Assembly (NCBI RefSeq): GCF_018918155.1
Contig: NZ_JAHLPY010000008.1
Coordinates: forward strand, 24,663-88,662
DNA length: 64,000 bases
Reading direction: 5' to 3'
DNA from: Anaerostipes sp. MSJ-23
GTDB lineage: Bacteria > Bacillota > Clostridia > Lachnospirales > Lachnospiraceae
Under the pieces are notes generated by a model. The model made no database searches. It was given only the letters and a program-made list of their open reading frames with translations, and was not told the DNA's origin. Within the stretch, counting starts at the first letter, position 1. Every line of letters begins with the position of its first letter. Both the position numbers and the translations under genes were made by a program. Below are positions 34,254 to 45,524 of this stretch, piece by piece.

Positions 34254-36668
34254 ATGAAAAATACCGAACATTTTGGCGTATTAACAGATCGAATGAAAGC
34301 ATTTCGTGAGGAAGTGCTGGATGCGAAACCATACATTGATGCGCAGAGGGCAGTATTAGCGACAGAAGCTTACAAAGAGAACCAAAATCAGCCAAGAGTT
34401 ATGGTAAGAGCTTTGATGCTGAAAAAGATCTTAGAAGGAATGAGTATTTATATCGATGACAAATCCCTGATTGCAGGAAACCAGGCAACAAAAAATAAGA
34501 ATGCTCCAATTTTCCCGGAATACACAATGGAATTCGTTATGAACGAATTAGATCTCTTTGAGAAACGTGACGGAGATGTTTTTTATATTACAGAAGAGAC
34601 AAAAGAACAGTTAAGAGAGATTGCTCCATTCTGGAAGAATAACAATCTTCGTGCCAGAGGAGAAGCACTGCTTCCAGAAGAAGTAGATGTTTTTATGGAA
34701 ACTGGTGTTTTTGGAATGGAAGGAAAATTAAACGCCGGAGATGCCCATCTGGCAGTGAATTACCAAAGAATCTTATCCGATGGATTAAAAGGATACGAAA
34801 AACGAGTAAGAGAATTAAAAGAAGCGCTTGACTTTACAAAACCAGAAAGTATTGATAAGAATGTGTTTTATAAAGCGGTCTTAACTGTGATTGAAGCAGT
34901 TCGTGATTTTACAAAGCGCTATTGTAAACTTGCCAAAGAACTAGCAGACAAAGAAACAGATATAAAACGTAAGGAAGAGTTATTACAGATGAGTGAGATC
35001 TGTGCCAAAGTTCCATATGAACCAGCAGCATCGTTTAGAGAAGCAGTTCAGTCTGTATGGTTTATTCAGCTGATTCTTCAGATCGAATCTAACGGACATT
35101 CTTTAAGCTATGGACGTTTTGACCAGTATATGTATCCATATTATATGAAAGATATCAACGAAGGAAAGATCACAAAAGAAGATGCATTAGAATTGTTAAC
35201 GTGTCTTTGGATTAAAACGCTAACTATTAATAAAGTTCGTTCACAGGCACATACTTTGAGTTCTGCAGGTTCTCCAATGTATCAAAATGTTACGATTGGC
35301 GGACAAACAACAGATAAAAAAGATGCAGTTAATGAATTAAGTTTTGTTGTACTACAGTCCGTTGCACAGACAAGATTGACGCAGCCAAACTTAACCGTTC
35401 GTTATCATGCCAATATCAATAAACATTTTTTTGACGAATGTATCGAAGTTATGAAACTCGGATTTGGGATGCCGGCATTCAATAATGATGAGATTATTAT
35501 TCCTTCCTTTATTCATTGGGGTGTCAAGGAAGAAGACGCATATAACTACAGTGCGATCGGATGTGTAGAAACAGCTGTTCCTGGTAAATGGGGATATCGC
35601 TGCACGGGTATGTCTTATATTAATTTTCCAAGAGTCCTGCTTTGTGCCATGAATGATGGAGTTGATTTAACAAGTGGTAAGAGATTTACGAAAGGATATG
35701 GAAAATTTACAGAAATGGAAACCTACGAAGATCTCTTAGAAGCATGGGATAAGACTGTTAGAGAAATGACCCGTTATAGTGTTATTGTTGAGAATGCGAT
35801 TGATAAAGCATCGGAAAGAGATGTGCCAGATGTGTTATGTTCTGCATTAACAGATGACTGTATTGGAAGAGGAAAAACGATCAAAGAAGGTGGAGCAGTC
35901 TATGACTTTATCTCCGGACTTCAGGTTGGTATTGCGAATATGGCAGATTCCCTTGCAGCGATCAAGAAACTGGTATACGAAGAGAAGAAGATCACAAAAG
36001 AACAACTTTGGAATGCAATCTTAGATAACTTTCAGTCCGAAGAGAACAAAAAGATTCAGGAAATGCTCATCAATGATGTTCCGAAATATGGAAATGATGA
36101 TGATTATGTCGATCAGTTGGTTGTAGAAGCTTATGATTCTTACTTAGATGAAATCAAAAAATATCCAAATACACGTTATCATAGGGGACCAATTGGAGGT
36201 ATTCGTTATGGTGGAACATCCTCTATCAGTGCGAATGTTGGACAAGGAATGGGAACTGTTGCGACGCCTGATGGAAGAAACGCATTTGAGCCATTAGCAG
36301 AAGGAAGCAGTCCGGCACATAATGCAGACAAGAATGGTCCAACAGCTGTATTTAAAACAGTTGCAAAACTTCCAACAGAGAAGATTACAGGTGGAGTTCT
36401 GTTGAATCAGAAGATGACACCACAGATGCTGTCCACGGAAGAAAATAAACAGAAATTAGAAATGCTGATCCGTACATTCTTTAACCGTTTACATGGATAT
36501 CATGTACAGTATAACATTGTATCCAGAGAAACACTGATCGATGCACAGAAACATCCAGAGAAACATAAAGATTTGATCGTTCGTGTTGCAGGATACAGTG
36601 CATTTTTCAATGTACTTTCTAAAAAGACACAAGATGATATTATTGGAAGAACTGAACAGACATTATAA
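34254..36668 (+). CDS. Glycyl radical enzyme, YbiW/PflD-like lyase or dehydratase
   Basis: An 804-residue glycyl-radical enzyme. The radical glycine is Gly780 in VRVAGYSAFF; the thiyl cysteine is Cys437 in SAIGCVETAVPG, with a glutamate two residues on, the pattern of C-O bond-cleaving members and not the double cysteine of pyruvate formate-lyase. The ATG at 34254 follows AAAGGAG. The next gene is an FSA-type aldolase and the activase is nearby, the same set as E. coli ybiW-ybiY-fsa. YbiW-type enzymes have been reported to cleave 1,5-anhydroglucitol-6-phosphate to 1-deoxyfructose-6-phosphate, which an FSA aldolase can split; I recall this from the literature and apply it by context only. Confidence 0.9.
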   Translation: MKNTEHFGVLTDRMKAFREEVLDAKPYIDAQRAVLATEAYKENQNQPRVMVRALMLKKILEGMSIYIDDKSLIAGNQATKNKNAPIFPEYTMEFVMNELDLFEKRDGDVFYITEETKEQLREIAPFWKNNNLRARGEALLPEEVDVFMETGVFGMEGKLNAGDAHLAVNYQRILSDGLKGYEKRVRELKEALDFTKPESIDKNVFYKAVLTVIEAVRDFTKRYCKLAKELADKETDIKRKEELLQMSEICAKVPYEPAASFREAVQSVWFIQLILQIESNGHSLSYGRFDQYMYPYYMKDINEGKITKEDALELLTCLWIKTLTINKVRSQAHTLSSAGSPMYQNVTIGGQTTDKKDAVNELSFVVLQSVAQTRLTQPNLTVRYHANINKHFFDECIEVMKLGFGMPAFNNDEIIIPSFIHWGVKEEDAYNYSAIGCVETAVPGKWGYRCTGMSYINFPRVLLCAMNDGVDLTSGKRFTKGYGKFTEMETYEDLLEAWDKTVREMTRYSVIVENAIDKASERDVPDVLCSALTDDCIGRGKTIKEGGAVYDFISGLQVGIANMADSLAAIKKLVYEEKKITKEQLWNAILDNFQSEENKKIQEMLINDVPKYGNDDDYVDQLVVEAYDSYLDEIKKYPNTRYHRGPIGGIRYGGTSSISANVGQGMGTVATPDGRNAFEPLAEGSSPAHNADKNGPTAVFKTVAKLPTEKITGGVLLNQKMTPQMLSTEENKQKLEMLIRTFFNRLHGYHVQYNIVSRETLIDAQKHPEKHKDLIVRVAGYSAFFNVLSKKTQDDIIGRTEQTL

Positions 36669-36697
36669 ATTGTAATCTATAGAAAGAGGAGAATAAA

Positions 36698-37375
36698 ATG
36701 AAATTAATTATTGATGACGCACATATGGATTTGATTAAAAAAATTTATGAGTATTATCCAATTGACGGAGTAACAACAAATCCGTCGATTCTTGCAAAAA
36801 GCGGAAGAAAACCTTATGAAGTTCTAAAGGAAATTCGTGAATTTATCGGAACAGATGCAGAACTGCATGTTCAAGTTGTTGCGAAAGATGCACATGGAAT
36901 GGTAGAAGATGCCCATCGCATTGTAAAGGAACTTGGTAAAAATACTTTTGTAAAAGTTCCTTCTGTAAAAGAAGGGTTTAAGGCAATGAAACAGCTGGCA
37001 GCTGAGGACATTCAAACAACAGCAACCGCAATTTATACTCCGATGCAGGCCTTTCTTGCAGGAAAATGTGGGGCAGCTTATGCAGCACCGTATATCAACC
37101 GTATCGACAATATGGGATATGATGGAGTCGAAGTAGCAAAAAAGATTCATAATATTTTTAAAAATAATCATTTAAAGACAGAAGTTCTTGCAGCAAGTTT
37201 TAAAAATTCACAGCAGGTTTTGGAATTATGTGAATATGGAATTGGTGCATCTACCATTTCCCCAGATGTTATCGAAGGACTTGTAAAAAATCAGGCAATT
37301 ACATCAGCAATTGATGTCTTTGTTGCGGATTTTGAAGGGCTAACTGGAGAAGGAAAAACAATGAGTGATTGTTAA
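36698..37375 (+). CDS. Fructose-6-phosphate aldolase-like protein (transaldolase family)
   Basis: A 225-residue FSA/TalC-type aldolase with the Schiff-base lysine Lys86 in TFVKVP and an N-terminal DGVTTNPS motif. FSA cleaves fructose-6-phosphate or related ketoses into a C3 ketone and glyceraldehyde-3-phosphate. It follows the glycyl-radical gene by 29 nt with its own GGAG, so the two are co-transcribed. The likely role is to split the ketose-phosphate made by the radical enzyme; deoxy-ketose use is inferred. Confidence 0.9.
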   Translation: MKLIIDDAHMDLIKKIYEYYPIDGVTTNPSILAKSGRKPYEVLKEIREFIGTDAELHVQVVAKDAHGMVEDAHRIVKELGKNTFVKVPSVKEGFKAMKQLAAEDIQTTATAIYTPMQAFLAGKCGAAYAAPYINRIDNMGYDGVEVAKKIHNIFKNNHLKTEVLAASFKNSQQVLELCEYGIGASTISPDVIEGLVKNQAITSAIDVFVADFEGLTGEGKTMSDC

Positions 37376-37388
37376 GTAAGAAAATAAA

Positions 37389-37424
37389 AAGAAGGTTTGC
37401 ATTTCTGTAAACCTTCTTTTTTGC
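37389..37424. terminator. Terminator between the aldolase and activase genes
   Basis: GAAGGTTTGC at 37391-37400 pairs with GTAAACCTTC at 37407-37416, followed by T6 and preceded by A-rich sequence. It lies between converging genes. Confidence 0.85.
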
Positions 37425-37425
37425 A

Positions 37426-38325
37426 TTAAAAGAAACATTTGATACCGGCATTAAGAAAGATATTTTGATAATCTGTAAGGTCTTCCGGATGTAATGCCTC
37501 TACCTGTTCATATGCATAGGTTTTTCCAAGAAGATGATACTTGTTTTCACCAAATTGATGAAATGGGAGAAGCTGTACGTTTTTTGCACCAACTTGAGTC
37601 AGCAGATGGGCAATTCCTTTTGCATCTTCTAAGGATGCATTAAAATTTGGAATGACTGGAATTCGCGGAAGTACTTCGATTTTGTGTTGGATAGCCCAGG
37701 TAAGATTTTTTATAATTTGTTCATTTGGCACACCGGTTCCGATTTTATGCTGTTTGCTGTCAAAATGCTTAACATCAAATAGCAAAAGATCAAACATTGG
37801 GGCGAGCTCTTGAAAAATATCATCCTTGATGTATCCTGTTGTTTCAATTGCTGTATGAATTCCTTTTTCTTTTAATCTGATAAGTAATTCTTTGACGAAA
37901 TCAGGTTGTCCCATTCCTTCTCCACCAGAGATTGTAACGCCGCCACCGGATTCTTCGTAAAAATCAATATCTTGAAGACAAATAGAGACAACGTCATTCA
38001 CAGTTTTGAATTCTCCTTCAAAATTTAGGCACTTGGAAGGACAGGATTTTATACAGGTAAAACATCCATTGCAATGGGAAGGATCTATTGTAATCCGTTT
38101 ATCTATTATGGAAATTGCATGTTTAGGACAGGCACGGATACAGGTTTTACAGTGTACACATTTTTTTTCATTATGTAAAATCTGCGCTTCTGATCGTTGT
38201 GATTCCGGGTTTGCACACCATTTACAACGCAATGGACAGCCTTTTAAGAACACTGTGGTACGAATTCCTGGTCCGTCATGAATGCTAAATTTTTGTATAT
38301 TAAAAACAATTCCTTTTTCTGACAT
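37426..38325 (-). CDS. Glycyl-radical enzyme activating enzyme (radical SAM)
   Basis: A 299-residue activase that uses SAM and a [4Fe-4S] cluster to place the glycyl radical. The radical-SAM cysteines are Cys30, Cys34 and Cys37 in KGCPLRCKWCANPE; two ferredoxin-type clusters follow (CVHCKTCIRACP and CNGCFTCIKSCP), as in activases of dehydratase-type enzymes. GGEGMGQP is the SAM-binding GGE motif. It faces the aldolase gene across a shared terminator and is divergent from the DeoR gene, so it has its own promoter. Partner by context: the enzyme at 34254. Confidence 0.92.
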   Translation of the reverse strand: MSEKGIVFNIQKFSIHDGPGIRTTVFLKGCPLRCKWCANPESQRSEAQILHNEKKCVHCKTCIRACPKHAISIIDKRITIDPSHCNGCFTCIKSCPSKCLNFEGEFKTVNDVVSICLQDIDFYEESGGGVTISGGEGMGQPDFVKELLIRLKEKGIHTAIETTGYIKDDIFQELAPMFDLLLFDVKHFDSKQHKIGTGVPNEQIIKNLTWAIQHKIEVLPRIPVIPNFNASLEDAKGIAHLLTQVGAKNVQLLPFHQFGENKYHLLGKTYAYEQVEALHPEDLTDYQNIFLNAGIKCFF

Positions 38326-38386
38326 ATCGTCATCCTCCTTTTTGCGTTTATTGTAACATAAAAGATTTTAAAAGTGAATAAAAATA

Positions 38387-38426
38387 TTTCAAATGAAAAT
38401 AAAATAAATTATGAATGAAAATTTCA
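38387..38426. promoter_or_regulatory. TGAAA inverted repeats between the activase and DeoR genes
   Basis: TTTCA-AA-TGAAA at 38387-38398 and TGAAA-A-TTTCA at 38416-38426 are two short inverted repeats in the divergent promoter region. Two direct TGAAA words also precede the radical-enzyme promoter near 34155. They are candidate binding sites of the DeoR protein; AT-richness makes chance matches possible. Confidence 0.35.
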
Positions 38427-38511
38427 AAGGCACTAAGATTCGGAATGGAGTTTTTTCTTCCTATTATAAAATAGGGTATGTTATAATAAAACAAAGAGAA
38501 AGGAGAGAAAA

Positions 38512-39267
38512 ATGACAGACAGACAAACAAAGATTCTTGAAATTGTAACTCAGCAAAAGAAAGTTGAGGTCACAACCTTATCTGATATGCTGGAGGTATC
38601 ACAGGTTACTATCCGGAAAGATTTGGATGCTTTGGAAAGTATGGAACTTTTGACAAGAGAGCATGGATATGCAGTTGTAAAAAATATGTCGGATATTTCC
38701 AATCGTCTGGCTGTTCGTTACGATATTAAGCAAAGGATTGCAGAAGCTGCTAGTGAATTGGTATCCGATGGAGAAACTATCATGGTGGAATCTGGATCAA
38801 GTTGCGCATTAATGGTTGCGCGTTTGGCAGAGACAAAAAAAGATATCACTGTGATTACAAATTCAGCATTTATTGCAAGATTTATTCGTCATTCAGAAGG
38901 TGGAGTGACGAAAGTCATTTTACTTGGCGGTGAATATCAAAAAGAAGCAGAAGTTATGGTTGGACCGCTTGTAAAGACATGTGCAGAAGCTTTTTATGTA
39001 GATAAGTTATTTATGGGAACGGATGGATATATTCCAGGAATTGGATTTACCTGTGGTGATATGATGCGGGCAGAGGCAATGAAAAGCATGATGGGTTCTG
39101 CAAGGCAGGCGATTATTTTGACGGATTCGAGTAAATTTAAAGAACATGGGGTAGTTCTTCAGTCTCGGCTAAAAGATGTCCACATGATTTTTACAGATCG
39201 TAAGATTCCGGAAGATGCAAAGACAACAATGGAGCAAAGTGGAATTTTGGTAAACATTGTGAAATAA
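38512..39267 (+). CDS. DeoR/GlpR-family transcriptional regulator
   Basis: A 251-residue DeoR repressor with an N-terminal helix-turn-helix (EVTTLSDMLEVSQVTIRKDL) and a DeoRC sugar-phosphate sensor domain (MVESGSSCALMVARLA, LGGEYQKEAEVMVGP, GTDGYIPGIGFTC). GGAG precedes the ATG. Its position beside the activase and aldolase points to local control, with the effector probably a sugar phosphate of the pathway. TTATAAT near 38481 is a plausible -10. Confidence 0.9.
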   Translation: MTDRQTKILEIVTQQKKVEVTTLSDMLEVSQVTIRKDLDALESMELLTREHGYAVVKNMSDISNRLAVRYDIKQRIAEAASELVSDGETIMVESGSSCALMVARLAETKKDITVITNSAFIARFIRHSEGGVTKVILLGGEYQKEAEVMVGPLVKTCAEAFYVDKLFMGTDGYIPGIGFTCGDMMRAEAMKSMMGSARQAIILTDSSKFKEHGVVLQSRLKDVHMIFTDRKIPEDAKTTMEQSGILVNIVK

Positions 39268-39277
39268 ATAGGGAAAA

Positions 39278-39321
39278 AGAACAGATCCAAGAAGTAAAAA
39301 TTTTGAGGTCTGTTTTTTCTT
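39278..39321 (+). terminator. Terminator after the DeoR gene
   Basis: AACAGATC pairs with GGTCTGTT across a 17-nt loop, followed by a T-run. Confidence 0.7.
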
Positions 39322-39354
39322 ATTAAAAAAAATAAAAATTTTTTAAAAAAATAG

Positions 39355-39383
39355 TTGACAATAAAAAATGAAAGTGGTACTTT
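39355..39383 (+). promoter_or_regulatory. Promoter of the hrcA-grpE-dnaK-dnaJ operon
   Basis: TTGACA at 39355-39360 and TACTTT at 39378-39383 with 17 nt between. The CIRCE element lies about 11 nt downstream, over the start of transcription. Confidence 0.8.
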
Positions 39384-39394
39384 AAATATAGATG

Positions 39395-39421
39395 TTAGCA
39401 CTCGATGTTACTGAGTGCTAA
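39395..39421 (+). promoter_or_regulatory. CIRCE operator bound by HrcA
   Basis: TTAGCACTC-N9-GAGTGCTAA, the perfect consensus 27-bp CIRCE element, 19 nt before hrcA. HrcA repressor bound here shuts off the chaperone operon at normal temperature. Confidence 0.98.
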
Positions 39422-39439
39422 TAACGGGAGGGAAACGAT

Positions 39440-40471
39440 ATGGAACTAAATGATCGTAAAAAGTTAATATTGAAAGCGATTATTGCCAATTACCTCAAGA
39501 CTGGTGAGCCAGTAGGGTCAAGAACCATATCCAAACATCCAGAACTGAATTTAAGTTCTGCAACGATCCGAAATGAGATGGCGGATCTGGAAGATATGGG
39601 ATATATCTTACAGCCTCATACGTCAGCAGGACGGATTCCTTCTGATGCAGGATATCGTTTTTATGTAGATCAGCTGATGACGGAGCGTGAAAATGATCAT
39701 GAAGAAAAGCAGGCGCTGATTCAACGAGTAGATAAAATGGAAGTTTTATTAAAACAAGTTGCAAATGTACTTGCAAGCAGCACAAATTATGCAACCATGG
39801 TTTCATCACCTCATTATCAGAATGTTACATTAAAATTTGTTCAGCTGTCTCAGGTAGATTATGAACATCTTCTGGCAGTTATTGTAACCCAGGGAAACAT
39901 CGTGAAGAATCAGATGATTTCTGTGGAAGAACCGTTATCCAACGAGGACATTTTAAAGCTGAATGTATTACTAAATACATTTTTGCAAGGACTTTCTCTG
40001 CAGGACATGAATCTTGCATTAATTCAAACAATGAGGGAACAGGCAGGTATTCGGCAGGATATTTTAGAAAGAATTCTCGAAGAAATTGCAAGAGCGATTC
40101 ATGATGCAGATCATATGGAAATATATACTGGTGGAGCTGCCAATATTTTGAAATATCCGGAGCTTGGAAATCCGGACACAGCAACAGAACTTTTGGATAC
40201 GCTGGTGGAGAAAAAGGCACTGACGAAACTAGTAGATACAACTCTGGAAGACAAGGAAGAACACAATGGCATTCAGGTTTATATTGGAGAAGAATCTCCG
40301 GTAAAGAACATGAAAGATTGTAGTGTTGTGACGGCAACATATCAACTTGCTGAAGGAGGTACTGGAACCGTTGGAATCATCGGTCCGAAACGAATGGATT
40401 ATAAGAAAGTTGTGAAGACCTTAAAAAATCTAACAGAGGAACTTGACGATATCTTTAAGGATAAAACCTGA
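39440..40471 (+). CDS. hrcA: Heat-inducible transcription repressor HrcA
   Basis: HrcA represses class I heat-shock genes through CIRCE, 343 residues, the family norm. The N-terminal winged helix (LKTGEPVGSRTISK and SSATIRNEMADLE) and the GTGTVGIIGPKRMDY motif at the C-terminus are present. GGGAGG lies 8 nt before the ATG and the CIRCE element just upstream gives autoregulation. grpE follows after 16 nt. Confidence 0.96.
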   Translation: MELNDRKKLILKAIIANYLKTGEPVGSRTISKHPELNLSSATIRNEMADLEDMGYILQPHTSAGRIPSDAGYRFYVDQLMTERENDHEEKQALIQRVDKMEVLLKQVANVLASSTNYATMVSSPHYQNVTLKFVQLSQVDYEHLLAVIVTQGNIVKNQMISVEEPLSNEDILKLNVLLNTFLQGLSLQDMNLALIQTMREQAGIRQDILERILEEIARAIHDADHMEIYTGGAANILKYPELGNPDTATELLDTLVEKKALTKLVDTTLEDKEEHNGIQVYIGEESPVKNMKDCSVVTATYQLAEGGTGTVGIIGPKRMDYKKVVKTLKNLTEELDDIFKDKT

Positions 40472-40487
40472 GAAAGGAAGTGAAGGA

Positions 40488-41066
40488 ATGAAAGAACAAG
40501 AAAAGAAATTCCAAGAAAATGAGGAAAAAGAAGTGGAGAAATCTACAGAAGATATAAAAGAAGAAAAAACAAAAAAAGAAGATTCTAAGAAGGAAGATTC
40601 TAAAAAAGAAACAAAGAAAGATCAGATAGAAGAACTGAAAGCAGAAGTTGCACAGTGGAAAGACAAATATCAGAGATTGATGGCTGAATTTGAGAATGCA
40701 AGAAAACGTACAGCAAAAGAAGCAGTACAGCGTTATGATATGGGAGCTATGGGTGTTTTAGAAAAGCTTCTTCCAGTCATTGATAATTTTGAAAGAGGTC
40801 TGGATGCTGTTTCAGAAGAAGAAAAAGACTCTGCATTCGTTCAGGGAATTCAGCAGATCTACAAACAGTTAGTCGCTGTTATGGAAGATCTTGGAGTAAC
40901 ACCGATGGATGCAACAGGAAAAGAATTTGATGCAAACCTTCATAATGCAGTCATGCATGTGGAGGATGAAGAATTAGGTGAAAATGTTGTTGCTGAAGAA
41001 ATGCAGAAGGGTTATATGTACAAAGAAAATGTACTGCGCCATAGCATGGTAAAAGTAGCAAACTAA
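40488..41066 (+). CDS. grpE: Nucleotide exchange factor GrpE
   Basis: GrpE releases ADP from DnaK; 192 residues from the ATG at 40488 (AGGAAG 5 nt upstream). An upstream in-frame start at 40443 would add 15 residues that overlap hrcA. A very charged, Lys/Glu-rich N-terminal tail (1-50), a long coiled coil and the C-terminal beta-domain with EEMQKGYMYKENVLRHSMVKV are visible. Confidence 0.95.
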   Translation: MKEQEKKFQENEEKEVEKSTEDIKEEKTKKEDSKKEDSKKETKKDQIEELKAEVAQWKDKYQRLMAEFENARKRTAKEAVQRYDMGAMGVLEKLLPVIDNFERGLDAVSEEEKDSAFVQGIQQIYKQLVAVMEDLGVTPMDATGKEFDANLHNAVMHVEDEELGENVVAEEMQKGYMYKENVLRHSMVKVAN

Positions 41067-41106
41067 TTATAAATTTGATATAGAAGATAATCTTAGGAGG
41101 AAATAG

Positions 41107-42972
<1,866 letters not shown>

Positions 42973-42997
42973 AATGGAGTAGAAAAGGTAGACGATC

Positions 42998-44164
42998 ATG
43001 GCAGAAAAAAGAGATTATTATGAAGTGTTAGGTGTTGATCGTAACGCTTCTGATGCAGAAATAAAAAAAGCCTACCGAAAACTCGCAAAAAAATATCATC
43101 CGGATACAAACCCTGGAGATAAAGAAGCAGAAGCAAAATTTAAGGAAGCTTCCGAAGCTTATGAAGTATTAAGTGATCATGAGAAAAAAGCGCAGTATGA
43201 CCAATTTGGTCATGCTGCCTTTGAGCAGGGAGGCGGTTTCCAAGGAGGCGGCTTTGGCGGTTTTGACTTTGGTGGTGACATGGGTGACATCTTTGGTGAT
43301 CTTTTCGGAGGAATGTTTGGAGGTGGCGCGCGTGGCGGTGCAAGACAGCAAAACCGTCCAGCACAAGGTGCTCATGTACGTGCGCGGATTCATGTAACAT
43401 TTGAAGAAGCTGTTTTTGGTACAACAAAGAAGATTGAGATTACATTAAAAGATGAATGTACATCTTGTCATGGAACAGGTGCTAAACCTGGAACGAAACC
43501 AGAAACATGTCCAAAATGCGGTGGCCGTGGACAGATTGTCTTTACACAGCAGTCAATGTTTGGAACGGTTCAGAATGTTCAGACATGTCCTCAGTGTAGT
43601 GGAACAGGAAAGGTCATCAAAGAAAAATGTACATCTTGTCACGGAACAGGTTATACAAGTAGCCGTAAGACAATTGAAGTCACCGTACCAGCGGGAATTG
43701 ATAATGGACAGAGTATTCGTATTAGAGGAAAAGGAGAACCTGGTATTAATGGAGGACCTCGGGGAGATCTTCTCGTGGAAGTTATTGTACAGCGTCATCC
43801 AAAATTCCAGAGACAGGATACAAATATTTATTCGACAGAGCCAATTTCCTTTACACAAGCAGCTCTTGGAGCAACCATTCAAATTCCAACTGTAGATGGA
43901 CCATATGAATATACAGTTAAACCAGGAACGCAGACAGATACAAGAGTGCGCTTAAAAGGAAAAGGTGTACCTCTTGTAAGGAATAAAAATGTTCGTGGAG
44001 ATCATTATGTAACGCTTGTCGTACAAGTACCGGAACATTTAAGCGGAGAACAGAGAGCGGCTCTTCAGAAGTTCCAGGAAGCAATGGGAGAAGTTCCTAA
44101 GAAAAAAGAGGAACATAAAGATCATAAAGAGCATAAAGGCTTTTTTGATAAATTCAAAAAATAA
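42998..44164 (+). CDS. dnaJ: Chaperone DnaJ (Hsp40)
   Basis: DnaJ stimulates DnaK ATPase, 388 residues. It has the J domain with HPD near residue 33, a Gly/Phe-rich stretch (about 75-110), four CxxCxGxG zinc repeats ([32 protein letters not shown], about 150-215) and the substrate-binding C-terminus. A His/Lys-rich tail (HKDHKEHKG) is an unusual but harmless addition. A terminator follows. Confidence 0.97.
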   Translation: MAEKRDYYEVLGVDRNASDAEIKKAYRKLAKKYHPDTNPGDKEAEAKFKEASEAYEVLSDHEKKAQYDQFGHAAFEQGGGFQGGGFGGFDFGGDMGDIFGDLFGGMFGGGARGGARQQNRPAQGAHVRARIHVTFEEAVFGTTKKIEITLKDECTSCHGTGAKPGTKPETCPKCGGRGQIVFTQQSMFGTVQNVQTCPQCSGTGKVIKEKCTSCHGTGYTSSRKTIEVTVPAGIDNGQSIRIRGKGEPGINGGPRGDLLVEVIVQRHPKFQRQDTNIYSTEPISFTQAALGATIQIPTVDGPYEYTVKPGTQTDTRVRLKGKGVPLVRNKNVRGDHYVTLVVQVPEHLSGEQRAALQKFQEAMGEVPKKKEEHKDHKEHKGFFDKFKK

Positions 44165-44173
44165 AAAAGATAG

Positions 44174-44217
44174 AAAGATAACAGGAAAGTATATAGTTTT
44201 CCTGTTATCTTTTTTTG
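44174..44217 (+). terminator. Terminator of the hrcA-dnaJ operon
   Basis: AAGATAACAGGAAA pairs with TTTCCTGTTATCTT, followed by a long T-run. The sequence from 44218 to 44410 is AT-rich with a TATAAT-like box near 44358 and no gene. Confidence 0.9.
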
Positions 44218-44410
44218 TACCAAAAGAAAAACAATAAATTATCAGATTTTGGTATCAAATCGATTAAAAAAGTAGTATTGTATACAGTATAAAGAAGTGT
44301 TAAGGGAATTTTAAAAAAGAAATTATATTTTTTAAACAAATGGAGAAAGCAGAAGGTATATAATACCAATAATCTGGAAAACCTCAGAAAGTAAGAAAGG
44401 AGATGGATCA

Positions 44411-44650
44411 ATGATGCATTTAAAAGAAGCATATTATATTGAAAAAAAAGAAAATCATTATACATTAAAGAAAAAGTTAAGTCAACATCAGGATGATTTT
44501 GCTCAAATTGGTATTTATAAATCAGCGAAAGATGCCAAAGAAGCAGCAATCAGAGAAATGATCCGAGAAGAGGTCAATCAGAGGAAACACCTTCCGCTGC
44601 ACCAGATTGTTCGTATGATCCAAAAAAGGTATAGAGAATTAAGTTTTTAA
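44411..44650 (+). CDS. Hypothetical 79-residue basic protein
   Basis: A short lysine- and glutamate-rich frame, helical in appearance, starting MMHLKEAYYIEKK. AAAGGAG lies 7 nt before the ATG, and the upstream TATAAT-like box supports expression. I do not recognise the family and propose no function. Confidence 0.6.
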   Translation: MMHLKEAYYIEKKENHYTLKKKLSQHQDDFAQIGIYKSAKDAKEAAIREMIREEVNQRKHLPLHQIVRMIQKRYRELSF

Positions 44651-44766
44651 AAAATAAAAAACAAATCATAAAAAAATTTAAATTTCGTTGTAAAAACAAC
44701 AGACTTTCTTCCTTTGTTTTTTTATAATGACAATGTCAGAAGAAATAAAAAAAGAAGGAGAAAAGT

Positions 44767-45492
44767 ATGATTCGTAAAATTATTCATATTGATGAAGATA
44801 AATGTAATGGATGTGGGCTTTGTGCTGAGGCTTGTCATGAAGGTGCCATTGGTATGGTCAATGGAAAGGCAAAGTTATTAAGAGATGATTATTGCGATGG
44901 TCTTGGAGATTGTCTTCCTGGCTGTCCAACCAATGCAATTTCTTTTATAGAAAGGGAGGCAGCAGCTTATGACAGAAAAGCAGTAGAAGCAAATATGAAA
45001 AAGAAAGAAGAACAAAAGAATTTGGGAAAAAAGGCTCCTGCATTTACAGGCTGTCCTGGAACTAGAATGCGTATGATGAATCATAAGGAAACACAGACAG
45101 AGGAAATTTCATCAGCAAAACCAACATCTATGCTTGGTCAGTGGCCAGTTCAGATCAAACTTGTTCCAATTCATGCGCCGTATTTTCAGAATGCCAATCT
45201 TTTGATTGCAGCAGACTGTACTGCATATGCTTATGCAAATTTTCATCAAGAATTTATAAAACATAAGATAACACTTATTGGCTGTCCAAAGCTGGATGAT
45301 GTTGATTACTCTGAAAAATTAACAGAAATTATTGCGCAAAATGATATTAAAAGCGTTACAATCGTCCGAATGGAAGTGCCGTGTTGTGGAGGGCTTGAAA
45401 ACGCAGCCAAACAGGCAATTCAAAATTCAGGAAAATTCCTTCCATGGCAGGTTGTAACAATCTCAATTGATGGGAAAATACTGGAAGCATAA
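44767..45492 (+). CDS. Ferredoxin-domain protein with a cysteine-rich C-terminal domain
   Basis: A 241-residue protein. Residues 1-60 are a dicluster ferredoxin fold: CNGCGLCAEACH (Cys13, 16, 19, 23) and a second, altered cluster motif CDGLGDCLPGCP. A linker follows, then a domain with conserved-looking cysteines in AADCTAY, LIGCPKLDD and VPCCGGLENA. The PCCGG element recalls CCG-type cysteine motifs of heterodisulfide-reductase-like proteins, but I cannot assign a reaction. It probably accepts electrons and may carry a further cluster. GGAG precedes the ATG by 7 nt. Confidence 0.85.
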   Translation: MIRKIIHIDEDKCNGCGLCAEACHEGAIGMVNGKAKLLRDDYCDGLGDCLPGCPTNAISFIEREAAAYDRKAVEANMKKKEEQKNLGKKAPAFTGCPGTRMRMMNHKETQTEEISSAKPTSMLGQWPVQIKLVPIHAPYFQNANLLIAADCTAYAYANFHQEFIKHKITLIGCPKLDDVDYSEKLTEIIAQNDIKSVTIVRMEVPCCGGLENAAKQAIQNSGKFLPWQVVTISIDGKILEA

Positions 45493-45524
45493 AGAAAATT
45501 ATGTTAAAATAAAATAGACAGGAA

